Assembly (NCBI RefSeq): GCF_008711175.1
Contig: NZ_VWNF01000045.1
Location: 1-64,000, forward strand
Length of the DNA stretch: 64,000 nucleotides
Source: Nesterenkonia ebinurensis
GTDB taxonomy: Bacteria > Actinomycetota > Actinomycetes > Actinomycetales > Micrococcaceae
Direction of reading: 5' to 3'
In this document: piece after piece, positions 8,183 to 17,296 of the stretch
How positions within the stretch are numbered: the first letter of the stretch is position 1
How the letters are laid out: the number at the start of each line of letters is the position of its first letter
Program-made: the position numbers and the translations under genes
The notes under the pieces: model-generated
What the model was told of the DNA's origin: nothing
The model's input: only the letters and a program-made list of their open reading frames with translations
The model's database searches: none

Positions 8183-9358
8183 TCAGTACCAAGCTGCCAG
8201 CACTGCCGTGAGGCCTTCTTGCAGATCTTTGACGAAATACTCGGGAACTTCGAGCGAGGGGAAATGCCCTCCGCTTTGAGGTGTTCTCCATCGGATGATC
8301 TGTCGGTAGCGTTCCTGTGCCCAGGGACGCGGAGCTTTCGAGGCGATGTCACGGGGATACATGGTGATCGCTGAGGGGACGTCGACCCGGAGGTCGGGGT
8401 CGAGTGAGTTGTGGCTCTCGTAATAGATGCGGGCCGATGATGCGCCGGTTCGGGTCAGCCAGTACAAGGTGACGTTGTCGAGCACTCTGTTTTTAGAGAT
8501 CGTCTCGAACGGGCTGTCTTCGGTATCTGTCCATTCAGCGAACTTGTCGAGGACCCAGGCGAGCAGTCCGACCGGTGAGTCGACGAGTGAATAGCCGATG
8601 GTCTGTGGTCGGGTGGCTTGCTGTTTGGCGTATGCAGCGTGGTGTGTCCAGAAGGTGTGGTGCTCCTCTACCCACTTGTGTTCGACAGCGGTAAGCCCTT
8701 TTGTTGAAAGTCCAGGCGGTCCTTCCGCGAATGTGGTGTGGATGCCGATGACGTGTTCCGGGAACCTGCTGCCGAGGATTGTGGTGATCACACCTCCCCA
8801 GTCGCCGCCGTGGGCTGTGAACCTGCTGTAGCCGAGCCTTCCCATCAGTTCCACCCATGTGGCTGCGATCTTGTCGGTGCCCCACCCTGTGGTGGCCGGT
8901 TTGTCGCTGTATCCGAAGCCTGGCAGCGAAGGGACGACGACGTGGAATGCTGGTGCGTCTGCATTTTTCGGATCTGCCAGTTCGTCGATGACGTGGGTGA
9001 ACTCTGCGATGCTGCCTGGCCACCCATGGGTCAGGATCAGAGGAGTGGCATCTGAGCGGGCGGACCGGCGGTGGAGGAAATGAATTCCCAGACCATCAAT
9101 GGTTGTGCAGAACTGGCTGATGCGGTTCAGGCGCGCTTCGAACGACCGCCAGTCATACTCGGTGCGCCAGTAGTTCACGAGATCCACGAGGTCGGCAAGG
9201 GGAACGCCCTGTTCCCATCGGTGAGGGTCGGGTGCGGCGTGGTAGACCGTCTCAGCTTCTGGTAACCGCGCTGCGTCCAGCCGTGCGCGTAGATCGTCGA
9301 GGTCCGCATCGGTTGCGTGGGCTTCGAACGCTTGTACATCGCTGAGTGGACAGGGCAT
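8183..9358 (-). CDS. Epoxide hydrolase (alpha/beta-hydrolase with EHN domain)
   Basis: A 391-residue protein. An N-terminal EHN lid domain (residues ~1-95) is followed by an alpha/beta-hydrolase core. The oxyanion motif is HGWPGS (111-116), the probable nucleophile is Asp186 in GGDWGG, and the catalytic His is His365 in SGGHFPSLE. These match microsomal-type epoxide hydrolases, which open epoxides to diols through an ester intermediate. It is divergent from a CGNR regulator with two shared operator copies, suggesting induction by a xenobiotic or lipid epoxide. Confidence 0.9.
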   Translation of the reverse strand: MPCPLSDVQAFEAHATDADLDDLRARLDAARLPEAETVYHAAPDPHRWEQGVPLADLVDLVNYWRTEYDWRSFEARLNRISQFCTTIDGLGIHFLHRRSARSDATPLILTHGWPGSIAEFTHVIDELADPKNADAPAFHVVVPSLPGFGYSDKPATTGWGTDKIAATWVELMGRLGYSRFTAHGGDWGGVITTILGSRFPEHVIGIHTTFAEGPPGLSTKGLTAVEHKWVEEHHTFWTHHAAYAKQQATRPQTIGYSLVDSPVGLLAWVLDKFAEWTDTEDSPFETISKNRVLDNVTLYWLTRTGASSARIYYESHNSLDPDLRVDVPSAITMYPRDIASKAPRPWAQERYRQIIRWRTPQSGGHFPSLEVPEYFVKDLQEGLTAVLAAWY

Positions 9359-9379
9359 GTGACCTCCTGATTGTCATGG

Positions 9380-9438
9380 AACCGGCTAAGACGGTTCTAC
9401 CATGTCTCGATGTCAGTGGACAACCGGCTAAGGTGGTT
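9380..9438. promoter_or_regulatory. Two 17-bp operator copies between epoxide hydrolase and CGNR genes
   Basis: AACCGGCTAAGACGGTT (9380-9396) and AACCGGCTAAGGTGGTT (9422-9438) are near-identical direct repeats, each an imperfect palindrome (AACCG/CGGTT in the first). They start 42 bp apart, about four helical turns. The second ends two bases before the CGNR start, where a ribosome-binding site would be, so that gene may be leaderless and directly blocked by its own product. Confidence 0.7.
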
Positions 9439-9440
9439 CC

Positions 9441-10016
9441 ATGCGTGCTCAGTTCCCTGAATTTCGCCTCGGTAACGTGCTGGCGACCAGTTTCACCGCG
9501 ACTCTGACGGAACGTCATGGCGACGCTGTGGAGCGCATTCCCACGCCGCAGCGACTCATGGAATGGCTGGCAGTAAACGGCCTCCCCGTGCAGTTCTGCA
9601 CCATCAGCCAGCTCGAACGCGCTCGGAACCTGAGGGAATCAATTCACACCGTCGCGACAGCGGCCGCGATCCAGGACGCTCTCCCCGCATCCGCTGTCCA
9701 AGTCATCAATGGCTGCAGCGCACAGGGTCGGGCTGCAGCTCACCTGACGCCCGAGGGTAAGCGGCAATGGCGACTTGGCGCGGCTTCCTGCGTAGAGGAT
9801 GCCCTGAGCGTGATCGCCGCCGATGCGATTAGCATCATTGCAGGCGAACGAGACGGAAAATTGGCCTTGTGCGCATCGCCAACCTGCCAAGCCGCCTTCT
9901 TCGACACCAGCCAAAGTCGTACCCGCAAATGGTGTGACATGAACACCTGCGGGAACCGTCAGAAGAAAGCGCGCTTCAGGGCCAACCGAGGAAAGAACTA
10001 CAGATCCGCGGGGTGA
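9441..10016 (+). CDS. CGNR zinc-finger transcriptional regulator
   Basis: A 191-residue protein with an N-terminal ABATE-type stress-associated domain. It has a C-terminal CGNR zinc finger: CASPTCQAAFFDTSQ, then KWCDMNTCGNRQKKARFR, giving four cysteines and the family-naming CGNR. Such proteins are actinobacterial and proteobacterial DNA-binding regulators. Its position facing the epoxide hydrolase gene, with two operator copies between, makes it that gene's likely regulator. Confidence 0.88.
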   Translation: MRAQFPEFRLGNVLATSFTATLTERHGDAVERIPTPQRLMEWLAVNGLPVQFCTISQLERARNLRESIHTVATAAAIQDALPASAVQVINGCSAQGRAAAHLTPEGKRQWRLGAASCVEDALSVIAADAISIIAGERDGKLALCASPTCQAAFFDTSQSRTRKWCDMNTCGNRQKKARFRANRGKNYRSAG

Positions 10017-10150
10017 TCGTTGCTTCGGTACATCCAAGTGGGGTCCACCTCTGCAGCACATCTGTCGCATTGTGGGTTCCTACGTAGCGCGTTTGGCAAT
10101 ATTTCCCCAAAGACTCAGATCCGCGTAACCCGCTGGAATCCTAGGCGCTA

Positions 10151-11407
10151 TCACGATCGGCGGTGTGCCCCAAAGCCGCCGACGAACGATGCTCGGGGGC
10201 AGGTCGTCCGGAGAATGAGTTGTGTGTAGCGGCTGGCTGGGGCGGCTGCGATGGTGAAAATGAGTGCCAGGGCGGCCACTGCGATGAGTGCCAGGCGTAG
10301 TCCGGCGAGGTCAGCCAGCAACCCCACATAGGCCGGACCGAGAAGGAATCCGAGGTAGGCGGTGGTGGTGATGACCGAGATGGCTCGTCCTCGTCGCGCT
10401 GGCTCGATGTGCCGCAGACTGTGACTGAGCAGGGTGGGGAATAAGACCGCTGTTCCTGCGGCGGCGATCGCCAGTCCAAGGAGACCTGTGGGTGCGTTGG
10501 GTGCGGCGGCGAGGATGAGGCTGCCCGCGGTCGCGACGGCTCCCCCGGTGAGTAGCAGTGCGATCGGATGGCTACGAGACAGTGGGGCAAGGGCGAATCT
10601 GGCCAGCGTGGCCGCAGCGGCGAAGGTCGCTGGGGCGAGCGCGGCGAGTTGTGGTGATGCAGCGAAGTTGTCGGTCATGAACACCGCACCCCAGCTCTGG
10701 TGCGCGTTCTCCGTAGCATAGGCCAGTGCCCCGATCACGCCCAGCAGCAGCAGTGCATGCACGCTGGTCGTACCACGCATGGGGCGGATGACTGCGGAGT
10801 CCACCGCAGTCTCCGGATGAGCAAAATGTACTCGTTCCGGGACTTTGGCCCAGACAGCTGCCGCAAGGGCAAGCATGATGGCTGCGATGACTGTGAATGT
10901 GACCGTCAAACCAAGATTCTGGGTCAGGAGTGCACCGGTGCCGAGGCTGGAGACGACGACGGCTAAGGAGAACACACCGTGGGAACGGGTGAGTACAGCG
11001 CGAGAGCTCTGATGTTCGGATTGGCCGGCTAGGGTGTTGATCGCAACATCTGCGGCCCCCGATGCCGCCCCGACCAAGAGCATGCTCACCACGACGGAGA
11101 CGAATCCCTGTGCGCTGACCGCGACACCGACTCCCGCCGCACCCAGGAGCGCGAGTATTAACGCAGCCGGTCGCGCGCCGAAACGGTCCAACATTCGCCC
11201 GGTCAGCAGCATGGCAGGCAGGGCACCCGCGCCCACGAACAACAATGCGGTACCGAGCTGGCCATCGCTGAGGAGAGCCTGGGCTCGGATCGACGGCAGG
11301 GCTGCGCCCCACCCACCCCAGAACATCCCGAACGCGGCGAACGCCGCATAGGCGACCACTGACGGTGACGATGCGGCTCGTTGAGACAGATGTGTAACGT
11401 TACGCAT
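10151..11407 (-). CDS. MFS transporter (12-helix, sugar/drug type)
   Basis: About 418 residues from the ATG at 11407 (MRNVTHLSQRAA), with some 12 transmembrane helices and the MFS loop-2-3 motif LTGRMLDRFGARP. An upstream ATG at 11443 would run through the LacI operator and overlap the lacI start. Overall pattern resembles fucose-permease-like and drug-efflux MFS proteins; substrate unknown. The start codon sits between two operator half-copies, so the LacI-type protein encoded divergently is the likely repressor. Confidence 0.85.
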   Translation of the reverse strand: MRNVTHLSQRAASSPSVVAYAAFAAFGMFWGGWGAALPSIRAQALLSDGQLGTALLFVGAGALPAMLLTGRMLDRFGARPAALILALLGAAGVGVAVSAQGFVSVVVSMLLVGAASGAADVAINTLAGQSEHQSSRAVLTRSHGVFSLAVVVSSLGTGALLTQNLGLTVTFTVIAAIMLALAAAVWAKVPERVHFAHPETAVDSAVIRPMRGTTSVHALLLLGVIGALAYATENAHQSWGAVFMTDNFAASPQLAALAPATFAAAATLARFALAPLSRSHPIALLLTGGAVATAGSLILAAAPNAPTGLLGLAIAAAGTAVLFPTLLSHSLRHIEPARRGRAISVITTTAYLGFLLGPAYVGLLADLAGLRLALIAVAALALIFTIAAAPASRYTQLILRTTCPRASFVGGFGAHRRS

Positions 11408-11424
11408 AATCTTAACGTTACACA
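11391..11424. promoter_or_regulatory. Double TAACGTTA operator between MFS and lacI genes
   Basis: TAACGTTA, itself a perfect 8-bp palindrome, occurs at 11395-11402 and 11413-11420, 18 bp apart. They are flanked by TGTG and CACA, so the whole 34-bp block is symmetric. LacI proteins typically bind palindromes with a central CG, which fits. Binding is inferred from position. Confidence 0.75.
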
Positions 11425-11436
11425 TATACTGGTGGC

Positions 11437-12483
11437 ATGTCACCTGCGAGCAAGCGCCCCACTGTGAAGGACGTCGCCGCCGAAGCCGGCGTGGGAGTCA
11501 TGACCGTGTCCTACACGTTCAACAAACCTGAGCGTGTGGCCGAGAAGACACGTCAGCGCGTGCGGGAAGCGGCCGAACGGCTGGGCTACCACCGCCCCGA
11601 CAGCACTGCGCGCGCACTGCGTTCGGGGCGTACAGGCCAGCTCGGCGTCGTCTTCGGCGAACACCTCTCCTATGCCTTTGACGACCCCCAAGCCGCACTG
11701 TTCCTGGCCGGTGTCGCCGATGTCTGTGTCGAAGAGGATCTGGGTATGGTGCTGATCCCCACCCGCGGAGACGCCACAGACACTGAGCGCATCCTTAATG
11801 CGGCCGTCGATGGGTACGTGCTGTGGACCACCACCGACGACGACCCGGTGCTCGAGGCCGTGGTCCGCAGCGGCAGGCCGGCCACGATCCAGGGCGGTCC
11901 TGTCGTTGAGGGCATCACCTGCATCGGACCGGACGACCACGCCGCGGCAGAGGCCGTCGCCGCCACGGCACTACAGTACGGCGATTTCCCCATCATCCTC
12001 AGCCTCCCCCTGGATCGACGACGACAACCAGCTCTGACCCGCGGCAGTGAACTGCCTGAGACTATCTCATTCCCCGTCACCCGCCACCGACTCACCGGGT
12101 ATCGCGAGAGCATCACCACCGTCGGCCACGACTGGGACCAGACACCCATCGCAGTAGTAGAGCGTAATCACCGCGACCACGGCACAGCGGCAGTGCGCGC
12201 CATTCTGCCCTCAGTACCAGCACAGGCTTCGTCAGTGGTGCTCGCCATGAGCGATGAACTCGCGCTCGGAGCGTGCGACGCCCTCGCGGTCGAGGGAAGA
12301 AACGCCATGCTGACAGGATGGGACGGTTCACCGGCGGCGCTGACGGCAGGGATCATCACGGTAACCAACCCCCTGCGGGATCAGGGACGCCTATGCGCCC
12401 GCACCGCGCTCGACCCCTCAACAGCACAACCCGAGATCACGTGGAACATCAACAACCCCGCCAGCCAGAAGGACCCGCAATGA
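11437..12483 (+). CDS. LacI-family transcriptional regulator
   Basis: A 348-residue protein with the LacI N-terminal DNA-binding domain: PTVKDVAAEAGVGVMTVSYT, then the hinge YHRPDSTARALRSGRTGQLG. A periplasmic-binding-protein-like sensor domain follows and ends with the GWDGSPAA motif. It probably controls the divergent MFS gene through the double TAACGTTA operator. The sensor part has diverged (the usual D-N-x-x-A region is weak), so the effector is unclear. Confidence 0.88.
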   Translation: MSPASKRPTVKDVAAEAGVGVMTVSYTFNKPERVAEKTRQRVREAAERLGYHRPDSTARALRSGRTGQLGVVFGEHLSYAFDDPQAALFLAGVADVCVEEDLGMVLIPTRGDATDTERILNAAVDGYVLWTTTDDDPVLEAVVRSGRPATIQGGPVVEGITCIGPDDHAAAEAVAATALQYGDFPIILSLPLDRRRQPALTRGSELPETISFPVTRHRLTGYRESITTVGHDWDQTPIAVVERNHRDHGTAAVRAILPSVPAQASSVVLAMSDELALGACDALAVEGRNAMLTGWDGSPAALTAGIITVTNPLRDQGRLCARTALDPSTAQPEITWNINNPASQKDPQ

Positions 12484-12599
12484 CCACGCCGTCCCCATCA
12501 CTCAATGCACAACTGCCCTGGTCAGCAGGTCAGTGGACCAACCTTCCGTCTCCGCGGTAGCCGAGGAGGGATGAGATCTTATCGTCACCGCGGAGCCAT

Positions 12600-12726
12600 G
12601 ACCAGGGACTCCATGGGGCCGGTCGTGCGTGAAATCGGGAAGATGGGAACTTTCCTCACGGCCGCTGAGGTCGATTGTCTGGTGGCTGACTACGAGGCCG
12701 GGGCGGTGGTCAACGAGCTTGCGTGA
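12600..12726 (+). pseudogene. Serine-recombinase C-terminal helix-turn-helix relic
   Basis: The stretch encoding KMGTFLTAAEVDCLVADYEA and VVNELA matches the FLTASEIDSLVGDYLAGATV segment of the relic at 18,766, and actinobacterial serine recombinase tails generally. It stops abruptly after ELA, just inside the 3' end of the convergent glycosyltransferase gene. There is no recombinase catalytic domain nearby. It looks like debris of a mobile element that ended here. Confidence 0.6.
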
Positions 12727-14002
12727 CCTCGGCGAGCTCTCGATCGATGGCGTCGTACGGATCATACTTGGCCATCTGCGCCGCCAACTCGCGAGCGGCG
12801 ATGCGGTAGCTCTCATCGCGGAGCACCGCGCGCACTGCGTCAGCCACGGCCGGTGCGGATGGGGTGCCGGTGCGTAGGTCGATGCCCACACCCGCCCACC
12901 CGACACGCGCGGTGACCTCGGGCTTGTCCTCGGTGTCGCCGGCAGCGACTACGGGTACGCCTGCCCCCAGCGCTTGTTGCACGCCGCCGAATCCGCCGTT
13001 GGTCACGAACACGTCGAGGAGCGGGAGGAGCTGGTTGTACGGCAGGAACCGCGCGACCCGCACGTTCGCCGGCACTTCGCCGAGCTCTGCCGGATCGCGC
13101 CCGCCCGTGGTGACTACGACCAGCGCGCCGCTGTCCTGCAGGCCGGCGATCGTCGGCCTGACCAGCCGATCGAAGTCCCGGTTGTCGATCGTACCTTGTG
13201 TCACGTGCACGACCGGGCGGGTCCCGTCGAGTTCGTGCCACCAGCTGGGTTCGGGCGCATCGCTCACTGTCGGCGGAAGCGCGCCGATGAAGACCGTGTT
13301 CGCGGCGAGGTCGCTGCGCGGATACTCGAACTCACTCGGACTCAGCTGCAGGAAACGGTCGAGGAGTCTCGAGAAGTCCATGATCGGCTCTCGCAGCGGT
13401 GGGGTGCCGGGTGGGCTCGCCTGAGCGACCACCTGCCGAGCGAGACGCTGCGTCTGGGCGAACAGGATGCGTTGGGCGACGACGTTGAGCGCTCTGTTGC
13501 GCAAGCGACCCAGGATGCTCGACGCCGGTGCTAGGCCCATGCCTGCTGGAGCGACATCGCGGCTGGCCTGGGCGAGTGGAGAGACACCGAGCGCGAGGAT
13601 CGGAGGACGGTCCTCTCGCGGGCCCAGCAGCAACGGAACGACGCCGGCGAACATCCCGTCGACCATGATCGCGTCGGGGGAGTCGCACTCAACGATCTCC
13701 GCCACCGCGCGGGCCTGCGCGGGAATGGGTCTTACGAAAATCGTCTGAATATCGTATTGCGCGCGAGCAAGGCCCCGTTTGTCGCCTTGATCGGGCAGAT
13801 AGGAATCGACATCGCGATCGTCGTAGTCGGCCCCCGGGCCCAGCGGCCGGAACTCGAGCTTTCTCGACCGGATCCCCTGCTCGAAGCGTGATCCAGTGAG
13901 CAGGATCACGCGGTGCCCGCGGCGACGCAGGTCAGCTCCGACCTCCTGAAGCGGCCCGACATGTCCATGGATGGGATTGCTGCAGAGCAGGTAGGTCGCC
14001 AC
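12710..14002 (-). CDS. UDP-glycosyltransferase, MGT/UGT type (GT1 family)
   Basis: A 430-residue GT-B protein. The N-terminal acceptor domain starts ATYLLCSNPIHGHVGPLQEV. The C-terminal donor domain has VVHVTQGTIDNRDFDRLVRP and the sugar-nucleotide motif region FVTNGGFGGVQQALGAGVP, then TEDKPEVTARV. This matches macrolide and flavonoid glycosyltransferases that add a hexose to small hydrophobic acceptors. It is divergent from a TetR gene, so it may be an inducible detoxifying or resistance transferase. The usual donor-motif His is replaced by Asn (TNGGFGG), which could affect donor preference. Confidence 0.88.
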   Translation of the reverse strand: MATYLLCSNPIHGHVGPLQEVGADLRRRGHRVILLTGSRFEQGIRSRKLEFRPLGPGADYDDRDVDSYLPDQGDKRGLARAQYDIQTIFVRPIPAQARAVAEIVECDSPDAIMVDGMFAGVVPLLLGPREDRPPILALGVSPLAQASRDVAPAGMGLAPASSILGRLRNRALNVVAQRILFAQTQRLARQVVAQASPPGTPPLREPIMDFSRLLDRFLQLSPSEFEYPRSDLAANTVFIGALPPTVSDAPEPSWWHELDGTRPVVHVTQGTIDNRDFDRLVRPTIAGLQDSGALVVVTTGGRDPAELGEVPANVRVARFLPYNQLLPLLDVFVTNGGFGGVQQALGAGVPVVAAGDTEDKPEVTARVGWAGVGIDLRTGTPSAPAVADAVRAVLRDESYRIAARELAAQMAKYDPYDAIDRELAEVTQAR

Positions 14003-14074
14003 GGTCCTCCATCTCGGTGCTGGTCACGAATCGACTAGACTGTGATCATAGCGAATCGGGGGGAGGCGAGAGTC

Positions 14075-14710
14075 ATGGCCGGGAGACGCTCCTATTCCTC
14101 TCCATTGCGCGCGGCCGACGCCGCGCAGACGCGCGCTCGGATCGTCGACGCGGCCGCGGAGCTGTTCGTCCGCGATGGATACGCCGCGACCCCGATGCGC
14201 GCGATCGCGCAGCGCGCTGGCGTGTCCGTGCAGTCGGTTCACCTGGCCGGGCCCAAATCGGCATTGCTGATCGCCGCGTTCGAGCGCGCCTTCGCGGGCG
14301 ACGAGGGGAGGCACTCCCTCCTCGAGCGTCCTGCTATCGCTGCGATCGTCGCCGAGCCCGATCCCGGCGTCCTGCTTGACCGCTATGTCGAGTTCCTGGT
14401 CGAGGCCAATCGCCGAGCGGCGGGCATCATCCACGCGCTGCGCGCGGCCGCCGATGCCGACCCGCAGGCGCGCGCCGCCTACGACGACCTCGAGCAGCGT
14501 CGCGCACGAGACATGCGTATGGGCGCGGAGCTCTTCGTCGAACGCGGGCTGGTGGCGCCGGAGGACCTGCAGCGCACCGCCGATGTGCTGGGCTACCTCA
14601 CCGGCCCCGAAGCGTATCTCCACTTCGTCGAAAGCGCGGGCTGGAGTTTGGACGCGTACGCGGCCTGGCTGCGCGAGTCCCTCGGAATGCTCGCTTTCGG
14701 GCAGCGATGA
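14075..14710 (+). CDS. TetR-family transcriptional regulator
   Basis: A 211-residue protein started at the ATG at 14075, preceded by GGGAGGCGAGAG; an in-frame ATG at 14042 lacks such a site. The helix-turn-helix is TRARIVDAAAELFVRDGYAA through MRAIAQRAGVSVQSVHLAG. Two CGAATCG repeats (14027-14033, 14052-14058) flank a TGATCA palindrome upstream and may be its operator. It probably controls the divergent glycosyltransferase gene. Confidence 0.85.
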   Translation: MAGRRSYSSPLRAADAAQTRARIVDAAAELFVRDGYAATPMRAIAQRAGVSVQSVHLAGPKSALLIAAFERAFAGDEGRHSLLERPAIAAIVAEPDPGVLLDRYVEFLVEANRRAAGIIHALRAAADADPQARAAYDDLEQRRARDMRMGAELFVERGLVAPEDLQRTADVLGYLTGPEAYLHFVESAGWSLDAYAAWLRESLGMLAFGQR

Positions 14711-14738
14711 GCTGCTGGGCTCCGTGCAGCGCTGATCG

Positions 14739-14762
14739 ACGGCGCCCCTTTTAGGGGCGTCG
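14739..14762 (+). terminator. GC-rich hairpin after tetR
   Basis: GGCGCCCC-TTTTA-GGGGCGTC forms a 7-8 bp GC-rich stem 28 bp after the tetR stop. There is no U-tract, so it is at best a weak intrinsic terminator or mRNA end-stabiliser. Confidence 0.4.
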
Positions 14763-14881
14763 GCCCCCGGCCTTCAACGCTGCTCCATAGACCCGCTGCG
14801 AGCGTCTTGGCGCATCGAGATGCGAAGTGTTAGAGTCTGTGACTAACGATTAGATCTACACACTAATGAAATGAGATAACG

Positions 14882-15352
14882 GTGATCGTGAACAGCCTTT
14901 CGACAGCCCGCGACGGCGTGCGCCCGCCGCGGGCCCGCGGGGTGATCATCCGCCCGCTCTTCCGCATCGTGGTGGTTGTCTCCGCCGTGCTGCTGCTCAG
15001 CCAGGCAGTGCTGGCCGGCCTCAGCCTCGAGGGCGACAGGAACGCCCTCGACCTGCATATGCTCGTCGGCACGGCCTTTCTCGGCGTCGCGATCGTGCAG
15101 GATGTGCTCGCGATCCTGTGGTGGAAGCCCGGCGGCGGCGCGGGCTGGCTGCCCATCGTCGCGGTGCTGTCGCACGTGCTCGGGCTGCTGCAGATGGAGG
15201 CCGGCCACGCCGGGCTGTTCGCCCTGCACCTGCCCATGGGGCTCACGCTCGTACTGTTCGCCGCCGCCCTCGTCGTCGGCGCCTTCAGCCCCCTCGGTCG
15301 TCGACGTCGAACTGGCCACCGGCGCGGATCTGCCGCCGTGGCAACCTCATGA
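14882..15352 (+). CDS. DUF6220-like four-helix membrane protein
   Basis: About 156 residues with a GTG start. It has a cytoplasmic Arg/Pro-rich N-terminus and four hydrophobic helices. DLHMLVG in the second and ALHLPMGL in the fourth contain conserved histidines, as in small cytochrome-like or DUF6220 membrane proteins. The C-terminus is basic. It lies just upstream of the multicopper oxidase gene (47 bp gap) in the same direction and is probably co-transcribed. Haem binding by the two His is speculative. Confidence 0.7.
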   Translation: MIVNSLSTARDGVRPPRARGVIIRPLFRIVVVVSAVLLLSQAVLAGLSLEGDRNALDLHMLVGTAFLGVAIVQDVLAILWWKPGGGAGWLPIVAVLSHVLGLLQMEAGHAGLFALHLPMGLTLVLFAAALVVGAFSPLGRRRRTGHRRGSAAVATS

Positions 15353-15398
15353 CCAGCGCCTTATCCTCGCCCGAAGTCGGACCGGAGGGCACGCAACG

Positions 15399-16910
15399 GT
15401 GACATCCGGAGTGCCCTTCAGTCGGCGTGCCATGCTCACTGCGGGCGCGGCAGCGCTGAGCACCGGCCTACTGGGCTGCAGTCTGCGCCGCCGCCCGCTG
15501 CTCGACACGGTCGGGGCCGTGCCGTTCGACAAGCCCCTGCACATCCCCCCGCTTGCGGCATCGACGCTCAACAGAGGTGCGCGCGTCTTCGACCTCGAGC
15601 TGCGCTCCGGTCAGACCGCGCTGGTCGCAGGCGGGACAGCCGATACCTGGGGCATCAACGGCACCTTCTTGGGCCCGACCGTGCGTGTGGCTCGCGGCGA
15701 GACCATACGGATGAACGTGCACAACGCGTTGCCGGAGGTGACCTCGCTGCACTGGCATGGCATGCATCTGCCGCCGAGCGCCGACGGGGGGCCGCGCCAG
15801 CCGATAGAGCCTGGCACGTCCTGGTCACCGGAGTGGAAGGTGGAGCAGGAGGCCGCGACTCTCTGGTATCACCCGCACCCGCACGGTCGCACCGAACAGC
15901 ACGTCTATCGAGGACTTGCGGGCCTTCTCCTCGTCGACGACGATTATGCCGCTGCTCTGCCTCTCCCGGCGCGGTACGGCGTCGACGACATCCCGCTTAT
16001 CGTGCAGGATAAGACCTTCGCCGATGACGGTTCGCTCATCGAGGGCGAGCGCACCGACGCCGGGCTGCTCGGCACCACGGTGCTCGTCAACGGGACGGTC
16101 GGACCCGTGCTCACGCTCACAGCCGAACGCACGCGCCTTCGCATCCTCAACGGCTCGACCGCCCGAAGCTATGCGTTCGGGTTCGACGACGACCGCGCCT
16201 TCGTGGTGATCGCCGGCGACGGCGGTTTGCTCGACGCCCCCCTCGAGCTGCGTCGCGTCCTGGTGAGCCCGGGGGAGCGCGTCGAGATCGTGGTCACCGC
16301 CGCCCCATCGGATCTCGTCGCGCTGCGCTCCTTTCCGCATGACCTCGGAGTGTCGGACCGGGCAGCGGTCGATGCGGGGGCAAGGGACGAACTCGACGTC
16401 CTACTGCTGCGTGCATCGCCCGTGCTCGAGCCTTCGCCGCAGCTGCCCTCGCACTTGGCTGCCGAGCGCGAGGAAGCCGACTCCCAGCCCACCGCGCACC
16501 GTTCCTTCACCCTGCGCAACGACCGCATCAACGGCCTGACGATGGATGCGACGCGGGTCGACTTCGATGTCGCGGTGAACACCTCGGAGATCTGGGAGAT
16601 CGAGAACACCGACAACGCGCCGCACAACTTCCATGTGCACGGGGTGCAGTTCCAGGTCCTCGACATCGCCGGGCGGCCACCGGCACCGGAACTGGCGGGT
16701 CCGAAAGACACGGTGTATACGCCGCCCGATCAGCCGGTGCGCATCGCTGTGCGGTTCACGGATCACGCTGATCCGCAGGTGCCGTTGATGTACCACTGCC
16801 ATCTGTTACAGCACGAAGACCGCGGAATGATGGGCCAGTTCGTTGTGCTCGCCCCAGGGCAACAGCGTGTGCCCCTGCCGCCCGTCGTCGGGGGCGATCA
16901 CGATCACTGA
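15399..16910 (+). CDS. Multicopper oxidase, secreted or lipid-anchored
   Basis: A 503-residue protein from the GTG at 15399, preceded by GGAGGG; longer in-frame starts would overlap the DUF6220 gene. An RR pair and hydrophobic segment lead to LLGC, suggesting a Tat-exported lipoprotein. Copper motifs are complete: HWHGMH (118-123), WYHPHPHG (156-163), HNFHVHG (from 409) and HCHLLQHEDRGM (466-477), giving type 1, 2 and 3 sites. It most resembles CueO/CotA-type oxidases that oxidise Cu(I), metals or phenols with O2. It is probably in an operon with the DUF6220 protein. Confidence 0.92.
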   Translation: MTSGVPFSRRAMLTAGAAALSTGLLGCSLRRRPLLDTVGAVPFDKPLHIPPLAASTLNRGARVFDLELRSGQTALVAGGTADTWGINGTFLGPTVRVARGETIRMNVHNALPEVTSLHWHGMHLPPSADGGPRQPIEPGTSWSPEWKVEQEAATLWYHPHPHGRTEQHVYRGLAGLLLVDDDYAAALPLPARYGVDDIPLIVQDKTFADDGSLIEGERTDAGLLGTTVLVNGTVGPVLTLTAERTRLRILNGSTARSYAFGFDDDRAFVVIAGDGGLLDAPLELRRVLVSPGERVEIVVTAAPSDLVALRSFPHDLGVSDRAAVDAGARDELDVLLLRASPVLEPSPQLPSHLAAEREEADSQPTAHRSFTLRNDRINGLTMDATRVDFDVAVNTSEIWEIENTDNAPHNFHVHGVQFQVLDIAGRPPAPELAGPKDTVYTPPDQPVRIAVRFTDHADPQVPLMYHCHLLQHEDRGMMGQFVVLAPGQQRVPLPPVVGGDHDH

Positions 16911-17296
16911 TGTCGGTCGGTCGAGCGCGAGCTGCCGAGGTCGAGCCCGCGCGAGCTGAACCGTATGCCCAGCGCAGCGCACTCATCGCACTCGCCCCGG
17001 GATGGTGCTGCAGTTTCTCGTGTCGGTCGGCGGAGGGGAGTAGATCGCAAGGTCGTGCGAGTTGCGTTGATTGACGCGAAAGTTGAGATTCGAAGCTAAC
17101 ACTCGATCTAGGGCAGCTACCCGGGTCACCTTCACAGGAGTTCTCGACGCGCTGAGGCCGAATGCGCCGACGTCGCGACCGCCCCGGCCGACGCATGGCT
17201 GGGAATCCTACGGGCTCGTGTCCGCTGGTAGCCCGCCAAAGTAAGCAAGGTCCGGAGTACAGCTCAATTGATCAACGTCCGGGCATGGGCACAATG
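16911..17296. other. Intergenic region, no gene seen
   Basis: 386 bp between the multicopper oxidase stop and the CGNR gene stop. No frame gives a recognisable protein, and I see no strong hairpin with a T-run. It may hold decayed sequence. Confidence 0.5.

Noticed and set aside
15349-15402. 17-codon frame linking the DUF6220 stop and the multicopper oxidase start by ATGA and GTGA overlaps
   Set aside because: Could be a coupling peptide, but it is very short, lacks a ribosome-binding site, and the oxidase has its own GGAGGG site.
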